From assembly GCA_963718405.1 (NCBI GenBank), contig CAVQYZ010000001.1, positions 620,001 to 684,000 on the forward strand: a stretch of 64,000 bases of DNA, in the 5' to 3' direction. Shown here piece after piece: positions 19,190-29,474 of the stretch (its first letter is position 1; each line of letters opens with the position of its first letter). The stretch is from Bog-756 sp963718405 (GTDB lineage Bacteria > Actinomycetota > Acidimicrobiia > Acidimicrobiales > RAAP-2). Below the pieces are notes generated by a model. It had not been told where the DNA came from and made no database searches. It saw only the letters and a list, made by a program, of their open reading frames with translations. The position numbers and the translations under genes are program-made.

Positions 19190-22100
19190 CGGTGGGCTGG
19201 TCGACCAGGGGGATCATTCCGCAGGACTTCCGCCGCCACAGCGCCACCTGGGCCGTGCTTTCCATGGTGGCCTTGACCGCCATTGTGGTGGCTGTGCCGA
19301 TCGGGCTGTACGCCCTGGGCGGGCTTCCTTCCTTTCACGTCCCGTTGGGGGCGGCGGCTCGGGAGATCTCCTCTCATCGATCCGTCGACCCGCGGATGGT
19401 GTCCCATTGGGTCGGTCGAGTGGCCTTGTTCGTGGCCTGGATCACGTGGGCCTGGATGACGGTGTGCGTACTTCTTGAGATCCGTTCACGGTTGACCGGA
19501 CGCTCGTCGGCCCGGCTTCCGGCCAGTCGGTCCCTGCAAGCGCTGGCCGCCGTGCCTGGTCGGGACCACCATGGCCCTCTCCTCCATGGGCCGAGTGGCG
19601 CCTGCAGGCACGCCTTCGAGGACTAGGGCAGCATCCGCTTCAGCAAGTCCGGCGCCCGTCACCTCGGCCGTCCGGGGTCCCGGGGCCCTTCGGATCATCG
19701 AGGATCCAGTTCCATCCGGCCGAGCTGCCACGTCAGCGAGCGAAGCTACCGTCGACCCGAAGCTCCTCAGGCCGCCGGTACCGGTCAGATCCGACGATGA
19801 ACCACCTCGCCGAGGGGCCGCCAGTTCAGGCACTATCTTCGGGCCTCGGAGCCCTCGGAGCCCTCGGAGCCGTCGCCCGTGCCCACCGGCCGAGTGCTCG
19901 CATCCGTCGACGCCACGACGACATCAAACGGGCATGACCCTGAACGAAGCGGTCTGAAAGTGGTGCGCCTGCCGTTGAAGGAGCACCGGGTTGAACTACG
20001 GGACACCCTTTGGTCCATCGCCTCGCAGCAGCTCGGTTCTCCCCTGCGTTGGAGGGAGATCGCCGAGCTCAATTACGACCTTCGCCAGCCCGATGGCGGT
20101 GCGCTGACCACTGAGCACTGGATACGACCCGGATGGACGCTCCTACTACCTGAGCCCATCGGGAGCGAGGGACCGGTGACGGCTGATCGTCCCTACTGGC
20201 CCGCGCGCGGGTATGGAGGCATTCAAGTCGGTGGATCTGACCGAAGTATCACCCGGTCATTCCGGCCCTCCGACCGAGCCAATCGCACCGAAGCCGCCGA
20301 TTGTCCCGCTCATGCCCGTCGGTGCCGGTGTAGTTGGTGCCGGCGTGGTTGACCTGCTTGAGCGCATGCGTCAGGTCCAGCAGCGTCATCGCTCCGACGG
20401 CAACTACATCAGACTTCCTGGTCGATCCGACAGCCGGTTTGAACAGAGGCTGCGACTGGGCGGGGGAGCGGAGATAGCCCGTGCGGTGGACTCCGGTGTT
20501 CACCTCTTCCTCCGAGGAGGCAGCGGACCGGCGTGGGGCAGACCGACGGTGACGGGTGTGACCGTCGGCGCCGACACTCTCCAACTGACAACCGACGGGA
20601 CTGTTAGCGCCGAGGATCTCGCCAGCCCTTTCGGGCCGGGGCCCGATGGATCCTCCATTGTGGTGGACCGGGCTCTCCTGCCCTCTTCGGCTACCGGGAG
20701 GCACACCACCCTGGGCCCCCCTCCGGCGCCGCTCCTGGTGACAGCGGGACAAGGATCCGAAGGACTCATCATGGTCAATCTGGAGTCGTTGGGGACTCTC
20801 ATCGTCGACGGCGATCCGAGCGCCAGCGAGGGGGTAATCCGAGCCCTGGCCCTGGAGCTGGCCACCTCGTTCTGGAGCGGATGGTTCGATCTTGTAGTGG
20901 TCGGATTCGGGGCCGAGCTGGAACGGTTCGACAGAGTAATGGCCGTGCCCGACCTGCCACCGTTGCTCGAAAGTCTGTACCGCCGGCGGCTACATGGCAT
21001 TGAGTTGTTACGGACCACCGGATTTGACTCGTTCGCCCAGGCCCGATGCGTCGATGACTCGGACCGTTGGGATCCCATCGCCGTGGTCTGCGGACCGACG
21101 GTATCCGGTGAGTACCTGGCGGAACTGCTCGAGTTGGGATCGGATCCGCACCTCGGCTTGGCGGTGATCGCGGTGGGTGAAACCGGTGAGTCGCTTCACG
21201 GCCTGAGACTGTCTGGACCTCCTCGGCCGGCCTCGCTGGACCTCCTCGGATCCGTCATGCAGCCGCAGCAGCTCGCGGCAGATGAACTCGATGGCGTCAC
21301 GACCCTGATCGACACGGCGGGAAGTCGCCAGTCGGTCCTGTTGTCGGAGGAGCCCTATGTGAGCATCTCCGTTCCGATGCCGATCCGGTCGGCTCCCACG
21401 TCCTTGGATCGAAGGGACCCACCCACGTCGCCCTCGCCTCCACCCCCCACAGAGCCAGACACCTGGCCCACGATGAGTCGTTCCGCCGGACGCAGCACCG
21501 GTTCCGGGTGTCATCCGCGGACGACGCTCGGCATCCATCGATGTGGAAACCGCGGCAGGACGTTTAGCAGGGCGTATGCCAGCACCGGCCGGCGCAACCG
21601 ACTCCGGAGCCGAGGTTGAAGTATTGGTTCTGGGCCAGATTGGCATTGTTGGCGCCGCTCGCGAGTTCACCAGGGCATGGGCGAAAGAGCTGGTCGTTTT
21701 CCTGGCCATGCACCCGCACGGGGCCTCCACCGAGGCCTGGGCTACCGCTCTGTGGCCCGATCGACTCATGGCGCCGTCGAGCCTCCACTCGACGGCGTCG
21801 GTGGCTCGTAGGGCATTGGGCCAAGCGAGGAACGGTGTCGACCACCTGCCCCGGTCACACGGGCGGTTGGCTCTGTCCGACACGGTCACCACAGACTGGA
21901 ACCGGTTCGTCATCCTGGCCAACTCGGAGGATCCCGCCGATTGGCGGCGTGCCCTCGACCTCGTCCGCGGTCGGCCGTTCGAAGGCATCCGGTCATCGGA
22001 CTGGCCCATCCTCGAGGGGATCGGACCGGCTATCGAGGCCGCCGTGGTTGATCTGAGCGGGCGGTTGGCGGGGGACTGCCTCGGGGCGGGTGATCCCCAG

Positions 22101-22340
22101 GGGGCCGAGTGGGCGGCGCGCCGAGGACTGCTGGTCAGTCCCTATGACGAGCGGCTGTACCGCACCTTGATGCGGGCCGCGGACCTGGGCGGAAATCCAG
22201 CCGGAGTGGAATCGGCCATGTCGGAACTGGTCCGCTTGGTGGCCGACGACATCGAACCTTTGGATTCGGTACATCCCAGCACGATGGACCTCTACCGCTC
22301 GCTCACCCGGGGCCGACACGTGTCCTCCCGATTGCGCTGA
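19186..22340 (+). CDS. Large LysM / BTAD regulatory protein of the Tad locus, frameshifted
   Basis: Several frames join into one protein of about 1050 residues that resembles those closing actinobacterial tad clusters. Order: membrane helices (WAVLSMVALTAIVVAVPIGL, then VGRVALFVAWITWAWMTV); a Ser/Ala/Pro-rich region; a LysM domain (HRVELRDTLWSIASQQLG, then WIRPGWTLLLP) that should bind peptidoglycan; a central region with GTLIVDGDPSASEGVIRAL and FDLVVVGFGAELERF; then a winged-helix plus BTAD helical domain (EVEVLVLGQIGIVGAAREF, ALWPDRLMAPSSLHSTAS, VSPYDERLYRTLMRAADL). Frames change near 19556, 19825, 20200 and 21525; the second needs one base added or two removed, the others one removed. It may link wall sensing to transcription; this is inferred. 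Confidence 0.68.
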
Positions 22341-22383
22341 CCCGTCGCCGGCAGGGAGGTCGAGGGCGACCTAGGGTTTCGGC

Positions 22384-22932
22384 ATGAGCGACGTTCAAGA
22401 CCGGTACCGGGTGGTGTCCAACGGCTTCGATGCCGCGGTCAAGGCCGTGCCTTCTGACCAATGGGGAGCCCAATCGCCCTGCGAACAGTGGACAGCCCGT
22501 GACCTGGTGGCGCACGTGGTCCAAAATCATCGTGGGGTTATCGCAAACGTGCGGGGTGGGGAGTCAGAGCCCCTGGGAGCTGACGAGGACCCGAAGCAGG
22601 CCTGGGAGAGTGCCCGTCGGGCCATGAGCGATATCACCGGAGACCCGGAGGCGGTTGTTAAGGAGATTGACGGTCCGACCGGCACGATGCCCGCAGGCCA
22701 GATCATCGGCCAGTTCACAGCCATGGACGTGCTCGTCCACACCTGGGACCTGGCGCGAACAGTCGGTGCCGATGAGCGACTGGACGAAGAGTCCGTCCGT
22801 CAGGCCTACGAGGCACTCAAGCCCATGGACGCCATGATCCGCCAACCGTTCGTATTCGGGCCGAAACTGGAAGCGCCCGCGGGTGCGGACATGCAGACCG
22901 AGTTCCTCTACTTCTTGGGTAGGCGGGCGTAG
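22384..22932 (+). CDS. TIGR03086 family metal-binding protein
   Basis: This 182-residue DinB/maleylpyruvate-isomerase-fold protein shows the family marks WGAQSPCEQWTARDLVAHVVQNH (first metal His), MDVLVHTWDLART (second His) and a C-terminal FVFGPKLEAPAGADMQTEFLYFLGR. Members are metal-binding, often mycothiol-linked, and uncharacterised. It is separated from the LysM/BTAD gene by 43 bp and is probably an independent unit. A GCTGGG-C-CCCAGC palindrome at 22944-22956 just after the stop could act as a terminator. Confidence 0.82.
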   Translation: MSDVQDRYRVVSNGFDAAVKAVPSDQWGAQSPCEQWTARDLVAHVVQNHRGVIANVRGGESEPLGADEDPKQAWESARRAMSDITGDPEAVVKEIDGPTGTMPAGQIIGQFTAMDVLVHTWDLARTVGADERLDEESVRQAYEALKPMDAMIRQPFVFGPKLEAPAGADMQTEFLYFLGRRA

Positions 22933-23100
22933 CCGGGACGATCGCTGGGCCCCAGCTGGATCCGGGCGGTCCGATTCCCGAGGAGTAGTTCGAGCGGTCA
23001 GCAGACCCGATGCCCTTGCCTCGGTGACGCGGAGGGCGATTCCGACATTTGCCGGCAACAGCCCGGGGCGGGTTGGCAACCCGTCGGACCTGGGTCGACA

Positions 23101-23130
23101 TTGTTGTCGTACCTGGCCGGTGCGTATGAT
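23101..23130 (+). promoter_or_regulatory. Sigma-70-type promoter for the beta-helix gene
   Basis: TTGTTG (23101-23106) and TATGAT (23125-23130) are separated by 18 bp, 53 bp before the ATG at 23183, which is itself preceded by GGAGGG. This is the clearest -35/-10 pair in the window. Confidence 0.5.
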
Positions 23131-23182
23131 TGGGCAATTGGGGGGGCAGAGCGGGGCCCCATAGCTGGAGGGTCCGAAATCG

Positions 23183-26100
23183 ATGGGCGCATGGTTCAGG
23201 GATGCTGAACGATTGGGGTGGGGAAGCTCGCCGGTCGCAGAGGGCAGGGGCAGAGCGGCAGGCGGACGAGGGCGGTTGACGGCGGGCCCTTCCGGCCGAC
23301 CACGTCTCAGGCGCACTGCTACCCGGTTCGTGCTGGTGTGCTGCCTGGTCATGGGTGGAGTCGTGACCACCGTGGCTGCCACCTCGGACGTGGCGGGCGC
23401 AGGCGGGAGCGCCTCGGTCACCCTCTACGTGTCCACATCAGGGAGCGGCAGTGTCTGTAGCGAAACCAGCCCGTGTGGCACCATTCAGGCCGCCATCGAT
23501 ACCGCCACCGCCGGCACCTACGTGGGGGAGTACGTGACCATTGACGTGGCCACTGGCACCTACAGCGAAACAGACACCGTCGACTCGTCTTCACTGGCCG
23601 GGTTGACCATTACCGGAGCGGGGGCCGGGTCCACGGAGATCGACGGCGACGACGCGGGATCGGTTCTCACGGTCAGCAACGGCACGGTCAACATCAGCGA
23701 CCTGACCATCACCGGTGGCAACGCCTCCGATCACGGTGGCGGGATCGCCAATGCCGGCACCGTCAACCTTTTCGATACCACACTGACGGAGAACAACGGT
23801 TCGAACTACGGCGGCGCCATCTGGAACTCGGGCTTTCTCACCGTCATCGACAGCGACCTGAACAACAACACCGCCTCCTACGGCGGCGCTATCTACAACA
23901 GTGCCTTTGTCACCATCAGCACCAGCACTCTTTCTGACAACTCGGCGGGCCAGGGTGGTGGAGGGCTCTACTCCATCTCCGATGCCACGGTCTCGGACAG
24001 CACGGTGTCGGGCAACACCACGTCTGCGAACGGGGGCGGCCTGTTCGAGGCCAACAACAGCCTGAGTGTCACGGGCAGCACTCTGTCCGGAAACACCGCC
24101 ACCGACTACGGCGGTGGGATCGAGAGCGACGAAGCCACCATCACCGTCGACAACTCGACGGTGTCCGGCAACACGGTTTCCACCGACGACGGTGGAGGCA
24201 TCGACATCGAGGACCTAGAGAACAGCGGTTCGTCGACAATTGAGAACAGCACCGTGGTTCGCAACAGCGCCCCCTCGTACTACGGCGGTGGGATCCAGGA
24301 CGAGCAGAGCCCCCTGACCATCGGGGCCACCATCGTGGCCGGAAGCACTTCTGGCCACGACTGCTTCATACAGGCCGCCATGGTCACCGACCTCGGCTAC
24401 AACCTCGATGATGACGGAACCTGCCACTTCACCGGGACCGGCGACCTCTCCGACAACTCGTCGGCACACCTCGACCCCTCCGGGCTGGCGGACAACAACG
24501 GCCCGACCGAGACCGTCGCCCTAGAGGCCGCCAGCTCGGCCATCGGAGCCGTGACCGATCCTTCGCTCTGCCCGGCCACCGACCAGCGGGGCGCGCCGAG
24601 GACCACCCCGTGCGCCATCGGTGCCTACGACACCAACGTCTCGGGTCCCTTCTCCGCTGTGGTGGCCTTGGGCTCCCAGACTTTTGGCGGCAGCGCCACC
24701 GTCACCAGCGTCGCAGTATCCCGATGCCGGCGACAGCCTCGGCGGAGCGCTGAGCTGCTCCACCGTCGACGGCGGGGCGTCCATCTCGCCCACACTGACG
24801 GTGGGATCCCACACGGTCGACGGCTCGAGCTGCTCGGGGGTGACCTCGTCACTGGGTCACCCGATCTACTACCAAGGAGTCCCAAGCGGCTTCGTGGTCT
24901 CCCAGGACACCACCTCCACCAGAGTCTCCACCAACGCCGCCAGCCAGTCCTACGCCAGCGAATCGGCCACTACCTTCACGGTCACCGTGACCACGGCAAA
25001 CGGTGAGGAGCTACCCTCGTCGGAAACGGTTACCGTCGACGTCGGCACTGCCGACTGCGTGGCCACGATCATCCCCGATACCGGAGGGGCCAGCGGAGGT
25101 TGTTCCATCGAAAACGGTGCTCTTCCGGTTGGCAGCTATACCGCGGTGGCCGACTACGGCGGTGACAACGACCTCACGGCCTCAACCAGTGCCCCCACCC
25201 CCTTCAACGTGACCACGACCGCCACCATCGACGGCGTGACCTTCGGAGGCACTCCCTCCAACCCCACGATGACGGTGTCGGGGTCCGGGTTCGGCACCGA
25301 GTCCGACCTGGGGACCGCCTATCCGGCCGCTTGCTCGGCCACCGGCTCTGACTACGGCAGCAACATCACGTTCTCTGACAACACGTCCGAGTGGGAGGCC
25401 GGCTTGGGCACCGGAGGAGGCGGGGACTGCATCGGCCTCATCATCTCCGTCGTACTCCAACACCCAGATCACCTACAACTTCGGAAACGGGTACGTCGAA
25501 TACGCCGGCCCGATCAACGACGGGGACAGCTTCACCATGTCGGTGCTCGGCGCCACCTTCAACGGCACCGCCTCGCTCGGAACCGGCTACTCGTGCACCA
25601 TCACCGGAGACTCGGGGACCACCAGCTTCCCGGTGGTGATGTCGGAGTCCCCGGCCCCGCCTGCCACCATCGACGCCGGGGGGACCTTCTCCACGGCCCT
25701 GGCCGCCCAGGTCACCATCCCGGCCTCGGTCATCAACCACTTCATCGGGACGGGGGCCACCTCGCTCACGGTGGCCTCCCAGACCTCGGCCGAGGACGGG
25801 CTGAGCTCAGTGGGCGGTTCGGCCAGTGGAGCCGTCTCCCCGAACACCGAGTCGGCCACGGCCGACAACCTGCCCCAGAGCGACACCACCCTGGTGGCCG
25901 GCACCCCCTACACCTACGACACCGCCTACAACCCGGTGACCTGGCAGACCGGGCCAGGGACGGGAGCGGTCTACTTCGTGCCCGGGGCCATCGACGCCGA
26001 GGTGACCTTCGTGGTCCACAACACCCCGACCGGTGAGTCCCTCACCTGTAACCCGCCCTCGGGGGTGGCGGCCCTCGGCACGACCACGGTCAAGGCTCCG

Positions 26101-27075
26101 CCCCCCACCCCGACCTTCCAGGTGCCCTCGTCCACCCCGGCCCTCCAGAACCAGGTCAGCGCCGGCACCGACGGCGGGTGGGCGGCCACGGTCACCAACA
26201 CCTCGACCGCCACCGTCGACGGGCTCACGGCCACGGTCTCGGTGTCCGCCGGTGGGCATCCCCTCACCTACGACCTGGCCGGCATGAGCGCCTCGGGCAC
26301 CTCGTGTTCGACCGACGGATCGGGCAAGGTCACCTGTTCCATCGGGACCCTGGCCGAGGGGGCCGCAGACACCCTCAACCTGTTGGTGAACACCACGGGA
26401 CTGGCCAACGGCACCACCATCACCGGCTCGGCCTCGGTGGCCTCGTCCAACGCCGGCACCCACGTCACCACCCTGGGAGGGGTGGGCGTGGTGGTGGTCG
26501 AGTCCGGCAACGGCACCGAGGCGGTGGCGGCCCCCGGGATCGCCCTGGCCAGCACCAAGCGGACCCTCAAGCAGGCCAAGGCCAAGGTGACCCTGACCCT
26601 GCCCAAGGCCAAGATCAAGGTGGCCAAGAAGTCCCCCAACGACCACCCCATCACCCCGTGGCTGGCCCCCTTGGCCTCGGCCACCGTGACCGAGAACCCC
26701 CCACCGGTGGCGGTGACCCTCAAGTCGCTGGCCCCCTCGGCCGAGCCGGCCCTGTGCCCCCCGACGGGGTCCACCAGGTGCGAGGGCAACATCATCGAGG
26801 CCTACGGCAACTTCGGGGTCTACACCTCCAATCTGGCTCCCATCCAGGCGGTCATCCAGTTCTTCTACGGGTCCACCATCCCCTCGGGCACCGTCTACTT
26901 CCTCAAGCCCAACGGCAAGACCGTGGACAAGCTGGCGGCCTGCAAGAGGACCTCCGCCGGCTACGACACCCCCTGTCTGGCCACCAACGAGAAGGACCTC
27001 GGCACCACCGGCAACAAGTACGTCCAGGACACCGTGTACTTCACCGGCAACGACCCGATCATGGGGCGGCGCTGA
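23183..27075 (+). CDS. Giant secreted parallel beta-helix protein, frameshifted
   Basis: The start at 23183 gives a basic N-terminus and signal peptide (FVLVCCLVMGGVVTTVAATSDVAGA). LYVSTSGSGSVCSETSPCGTI opens a right-handed beta-helix of the polymorphic outer membrane protein type, with repeated units such as GGGI..AGTVNLFDTTLTENN, GGAIYN and STLSGNTA (about residues 130-400), and QRGAPRTTPCAIGAYD closes it. Ig-like and DUF11-like beta-sandwich segments follow (TCSIGTLAEGAADTLNLLV). A Lys-rich stretch (about 26560-26650) precedes a conserved-looking C-terminal domain (EGNIIEAYGNFGVYTSNLAP). Frames change near 24717 and 25447; removing one base each gives about 1297 residues. Probably a cell-surface adhesin; no sortase motif is visible. 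Confidence 0.75.
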
Positions 27076-27188
27076 GTAGGCGGGCGCCCGGTAGGCCTCG
27101 GCGAGCAGGGTACTCGGCCACCAGCGCGGTAGCCGGGCAGTGGGGGAGTGGCCGATCGTCGCAGGATCGGTTACCCCTATTGCGGCGT

Positions 27189-27630
27189 TCAGCTGCCAGC
27201 CAGGAGGTCGTGGCGTCCTATCTGGCGAAGGAGGCTGGCGAGATCCAAGTACACGCGTTCGTTGGTCAACAGCTCGCCTTCAAAGGTGAAAATGGCCACG
27301 GTCGGGACTCGAAAGGACTTGCCCGTAGGCTCGGCATCAAGCAGGGGCCCGAGGTTGGTACCCAAGAGATCGAACTCCGCGATGATGGTGTTGTCGTCCG
27401 CCACATGCATGGTCACGTTCTCATGTCGTTGGTCGGGGAACGCCTGCGCGCTGAGCGCGGTGATAGTCGAGGACGGCTTTCTCTCCCAGGTAGACCTGCC
27501 CTGTCGGCACGATCTCGTAGCGAGGTAGGCCCGCAAACGTGGCGATGGTGCGGTCGAACTCTTGGTCCACCTCCGAAGCAAAGTGCTCAGCCAGCAGCTC
27601 CAGTCGACGTTGGCGCAGGTCCGGGGTCAT
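27189..27630 (-). CDS. SnoaL-like (NTF2 fold) protein, frameshifted
   Basis: From ATG 27630 the protein begins MTPDLRQRRLELLAEHFASEV and runs to GEKAVLDYHR. The frame then slips by one base near 27460, and FPDQRHENVTMHVADDNTIIAEFDLLGTN, LLDAEPTGKSFRVPTVAIFTF and LTNERVYLDLASLLRQIG follow in the +1 frame to the stop at 27189. The joined protein (about 146 residues) has the SnoaL polyketide-cyclase-like pattern: an early Tyr/His region, then ENV.MH...DN.I.AEF and NERVY.D. Such proteins are small cyclases, hydrolases or uncharacterised cone-fold proteins; the substrate cannot be told. Confidence 0.68.
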
Positions 27631-27809
27631 CGCCAGAGTGTTCCACACACCCAAGCTCCGGCTGTCGAGAACTATCAGAGCTGGGGATTGGCTGGTCCGT
27701 GACCAGGGGCAAGGTGGCAAGCACCAGGGCTCGTTGAGACGATGGATCGCGAACCGCCGATTGTCCGTCAGCCCGGTGTGGGATGGGTTGTCCAGGTACT
27801 CTTTTTCAG

Positions 27810-28359
27810 GTGCGACCTCTCCGGTACTCCATCAACATCACCGTGGACGGATGCTGCGATCATCGAGCGTTCCTCCCGGACCAAGATCTACATCGCCACG
27901 CCATGGAGAACCTCAATCTGGCCGACGCTCTTCTCTTTGGCCGGGTGACCTACGAAATGATGGAATCAGCGTGGCGGCTACCAGTGCCGGCGGGAGCGAG
28001 ACCCGACTGGATGGAACCTTTCGGTCAGTCGATCGACGCCGCAAAGAAGTACGTCGTTTCGAGCACTCTGGACCAGGTCGACTGGAACGCGGAGCTCGTG
28101 CGTGGGGATCTGGGCACGGCTGTTGAGAATCTCAAGCGGGAGCCGGGTGAGGGACTGCTCGTGGGAGGCGTGAAGCTCCCGCTGGCACTGGCTGAGCTGG
28201 GTTTGATCGACGAGTACGAATTCGTGGTGCAACCCCGGCTTGCCGGTCACGGACCGAAGATTGTTCGATGGGCTTTCCAAGTATGTCGACTTGAAGCTCG
28301 TGGGCCAGACGGAGTTCGACTCGGGGGCAGTGGCCATGCGGTACGTGCCGAGTGGGTAG
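27810..28359 (+). CDS. Dihydrofolate reductase / RibD C-terminal family protein, frameshifted
   Basis: GTG 27810 begins VRPLRYSINITVDGCCDHRAFLP, the N-terminus of the single-domain DHFR-like (RibD_C) family. ADALLFGRVTYEMMESAW and KYVVSSTLDQVDWN are the nucleotide-binding motifs, and GEGLLVGGVKLPLALAELGLIDEY the central block. After LAGHGP the frame shifts near 28258; the +1 frame gives RLFDGLSKYVDLKLVGQTEF and SGAVAMRYVPSG before the stop at 28357-28359. Removing one base gives a normal protein of about 183 residues. Members are NADPH-dependent reductases of mostly unknown substrate. It diverges from the SnoaL-like gene across 179 bp. Confidence 0.78.
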
Positions 28360-28730
28360 CCATCGGGCCGGTCGGCCCAAACCGCAGCCCCAGCCGCCTC
28401 GAGGTCTCCAAGCCCGGACGCCACCGTGGAGGCGCCTGGGCGACCCGCCGAGGAGCCCCATGGTTGAGTGGCAATGGCTGCCCCACCACAGCTGCGAACC
28501 TCTATCTGTTTTGCAGAACTGCTCGAATTATCGGCCACGGCCGATGCTTGCTGTGTCAAGGTATCGGCTCCAGCCGATGATTAGGCCCTTTTGGCGAATC
28601 GGGTTGCCGGGAGTGGTGCTGGCTGGGCCAGAGCGGTGGGAGGCCAAGGGCATGAAGTCGGGCATCAACAAGCGAAGCCGGGCATCAACAAGCAGGGAAC
28701 GTCCACACCGTCAGCGACAAGGAGCACCAA
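28360..28730. other. Intergenic region with dyads and a direct repeat upstream of the SDR gene
   Basis: No gene is supported in this stretch. It holds two inverted repeats sharing the half-site ATCGGC (28530-28545 and 28563-28578), and a 15-bp direct repeat CGGGCATCAACAAGC at 28659-28673 and 28679-28693 (20-bp period). The SDR ribosome binding site AAGGAG is at the right end. Confidence 0.5.
28530..28578. promoter_or_regulatory. Pair of inverted repeats, candidate operators
   Basis: ATCGGC-cacg-GCCGAT (28530-28545) and ATCGGCT-cc-AGCCGAT (28563-28578) share half-sites. Their centres are 33 bp apart, about three helical turns, so two repressor dimers could bind on one face. They lie about 150-200 bp before the SDR gene. 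Confidence 0.35.
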
Positions 28731-29417
28731 ATGACCGTGACGCTCATCACCGGCGCCAACAAGGGACTCGGCTATGAGACCGCCCGGCGACTCATCGAAC
28801 TGGGGCATACCGTCTATATCGGAGCGCGCCATAGGGAACGTGGAGAAGCGGCGGCCTCCGAACTCGGTGCCCGGTTCGTTCAACTCGACGTGACCGACGA
28901 CGACTCGGTGCAGTCGGCCCTGCGGCAGATCGGCGAACAGGAGGGCCATCTGGACGTGCTGGTGAACAACGCCGGCATCAGTGCCACGGGTGACGTCGAC
29001 GGCCCCATTGCGCTCGAGGTGTTCGACACCAATGCCGTCGGTCTGATCCGTGTCACCCAGGCCGCACTGCCGTTGTTGGAGAACTCCGACAACCCGGTGG
29101 TGGTGAATGTATCCAGCGCCCTCGGGTCCTTCTGGGCCGTCACCAATCCCGACCGGCGCCAGTTCCACTTCCCCTCCATCATCTACGGGGCCAGCAAGGC
29201 CGCCGTTTCGATGCTCACCGTCCAGTACGCCAAGTCGCTACCGGACATCAAGTTCAATGCCGTCGAGCCCGGCTTCACCGCTACCGACCTCACGCCCTTC
29301 AGCGGTGCGGGGCAACCGGTTGAACAGGGCGCAGAGGTCATCGTGCGCATGGCCACCATCGGCCCGGACGGCCCCACGGGTACTTTTCAGGAGGGCGAGG
29401 ACGAACTCGCCTGGTGA
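28731..29417 (+). CDS. Short-chain dehydrogenase/reductase
   Basis: ATG 28731 has AAGGAG 8 nt upstream and gives 228 residues. TGANKGLG (about residues 7-14) is the NAD(P)-binding Gly motif, LDVLVNNAG the structural motif, NVSSALGSF the catalytic Ser region and YGASK the Tyr-Lys pair, followed by VEPGFTATDLT. It is a classical SDR that oxidises or reduces a carbonyl or alcohol. The Asn after TGA and KSLPDIKFNAVEPG resemble carbonyl-reductase-like members. It lies beside the steroid block but on its own promoter, convergent with the LLM genes, so a steroid substrate is only a guess. Confidence 0.85.
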   Translation: MTVTLITGANKGLGYETARRLIELGHTVYIGARHRERGEAAASELGARFVQLDVTDDDSVQSALRQIGEQEGHLDVLVNNAGISATGDVDGPIALEVFDTNAVGLIRVTQAALPLLENSDNPVVVNVSSALGSFWAVTNPDRRQFHFPSIIYGASKAAVSMLTVQYAKSLPDIKFNAVEPGFTATDLTPFSGAGQPVEQGAEVIVRMATIGPDGPTGTFQEGEDELAW

Positions 29418-29474
29418 CCGGTCGCCAGGCAGAGCGTTCACCGGCACCCCGGTGCGACACCCCGCCACCCGGAC

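Noticed and set aside
19840..19872. Short tandem repeat (9-bp unit) as a CRISPR or regulatory array
   Set aside because: Three 9-bp units inside coding sequence, encoding a Glu/Pro/Ser linker; no spacers.
26178..27737. 519-codon plus-strand frame over the beta-helix C-terminus
   Set aside because: His/Arg/Gly-rich out-of-frame translation; the overlapping frame has consistent beta-sandwich text.
28352..28777. 141-codon frame between the DHFR-like and SDR genes
   Set aside because: No ribosome binding site, overlaps the SDR start, low-complexity translation.
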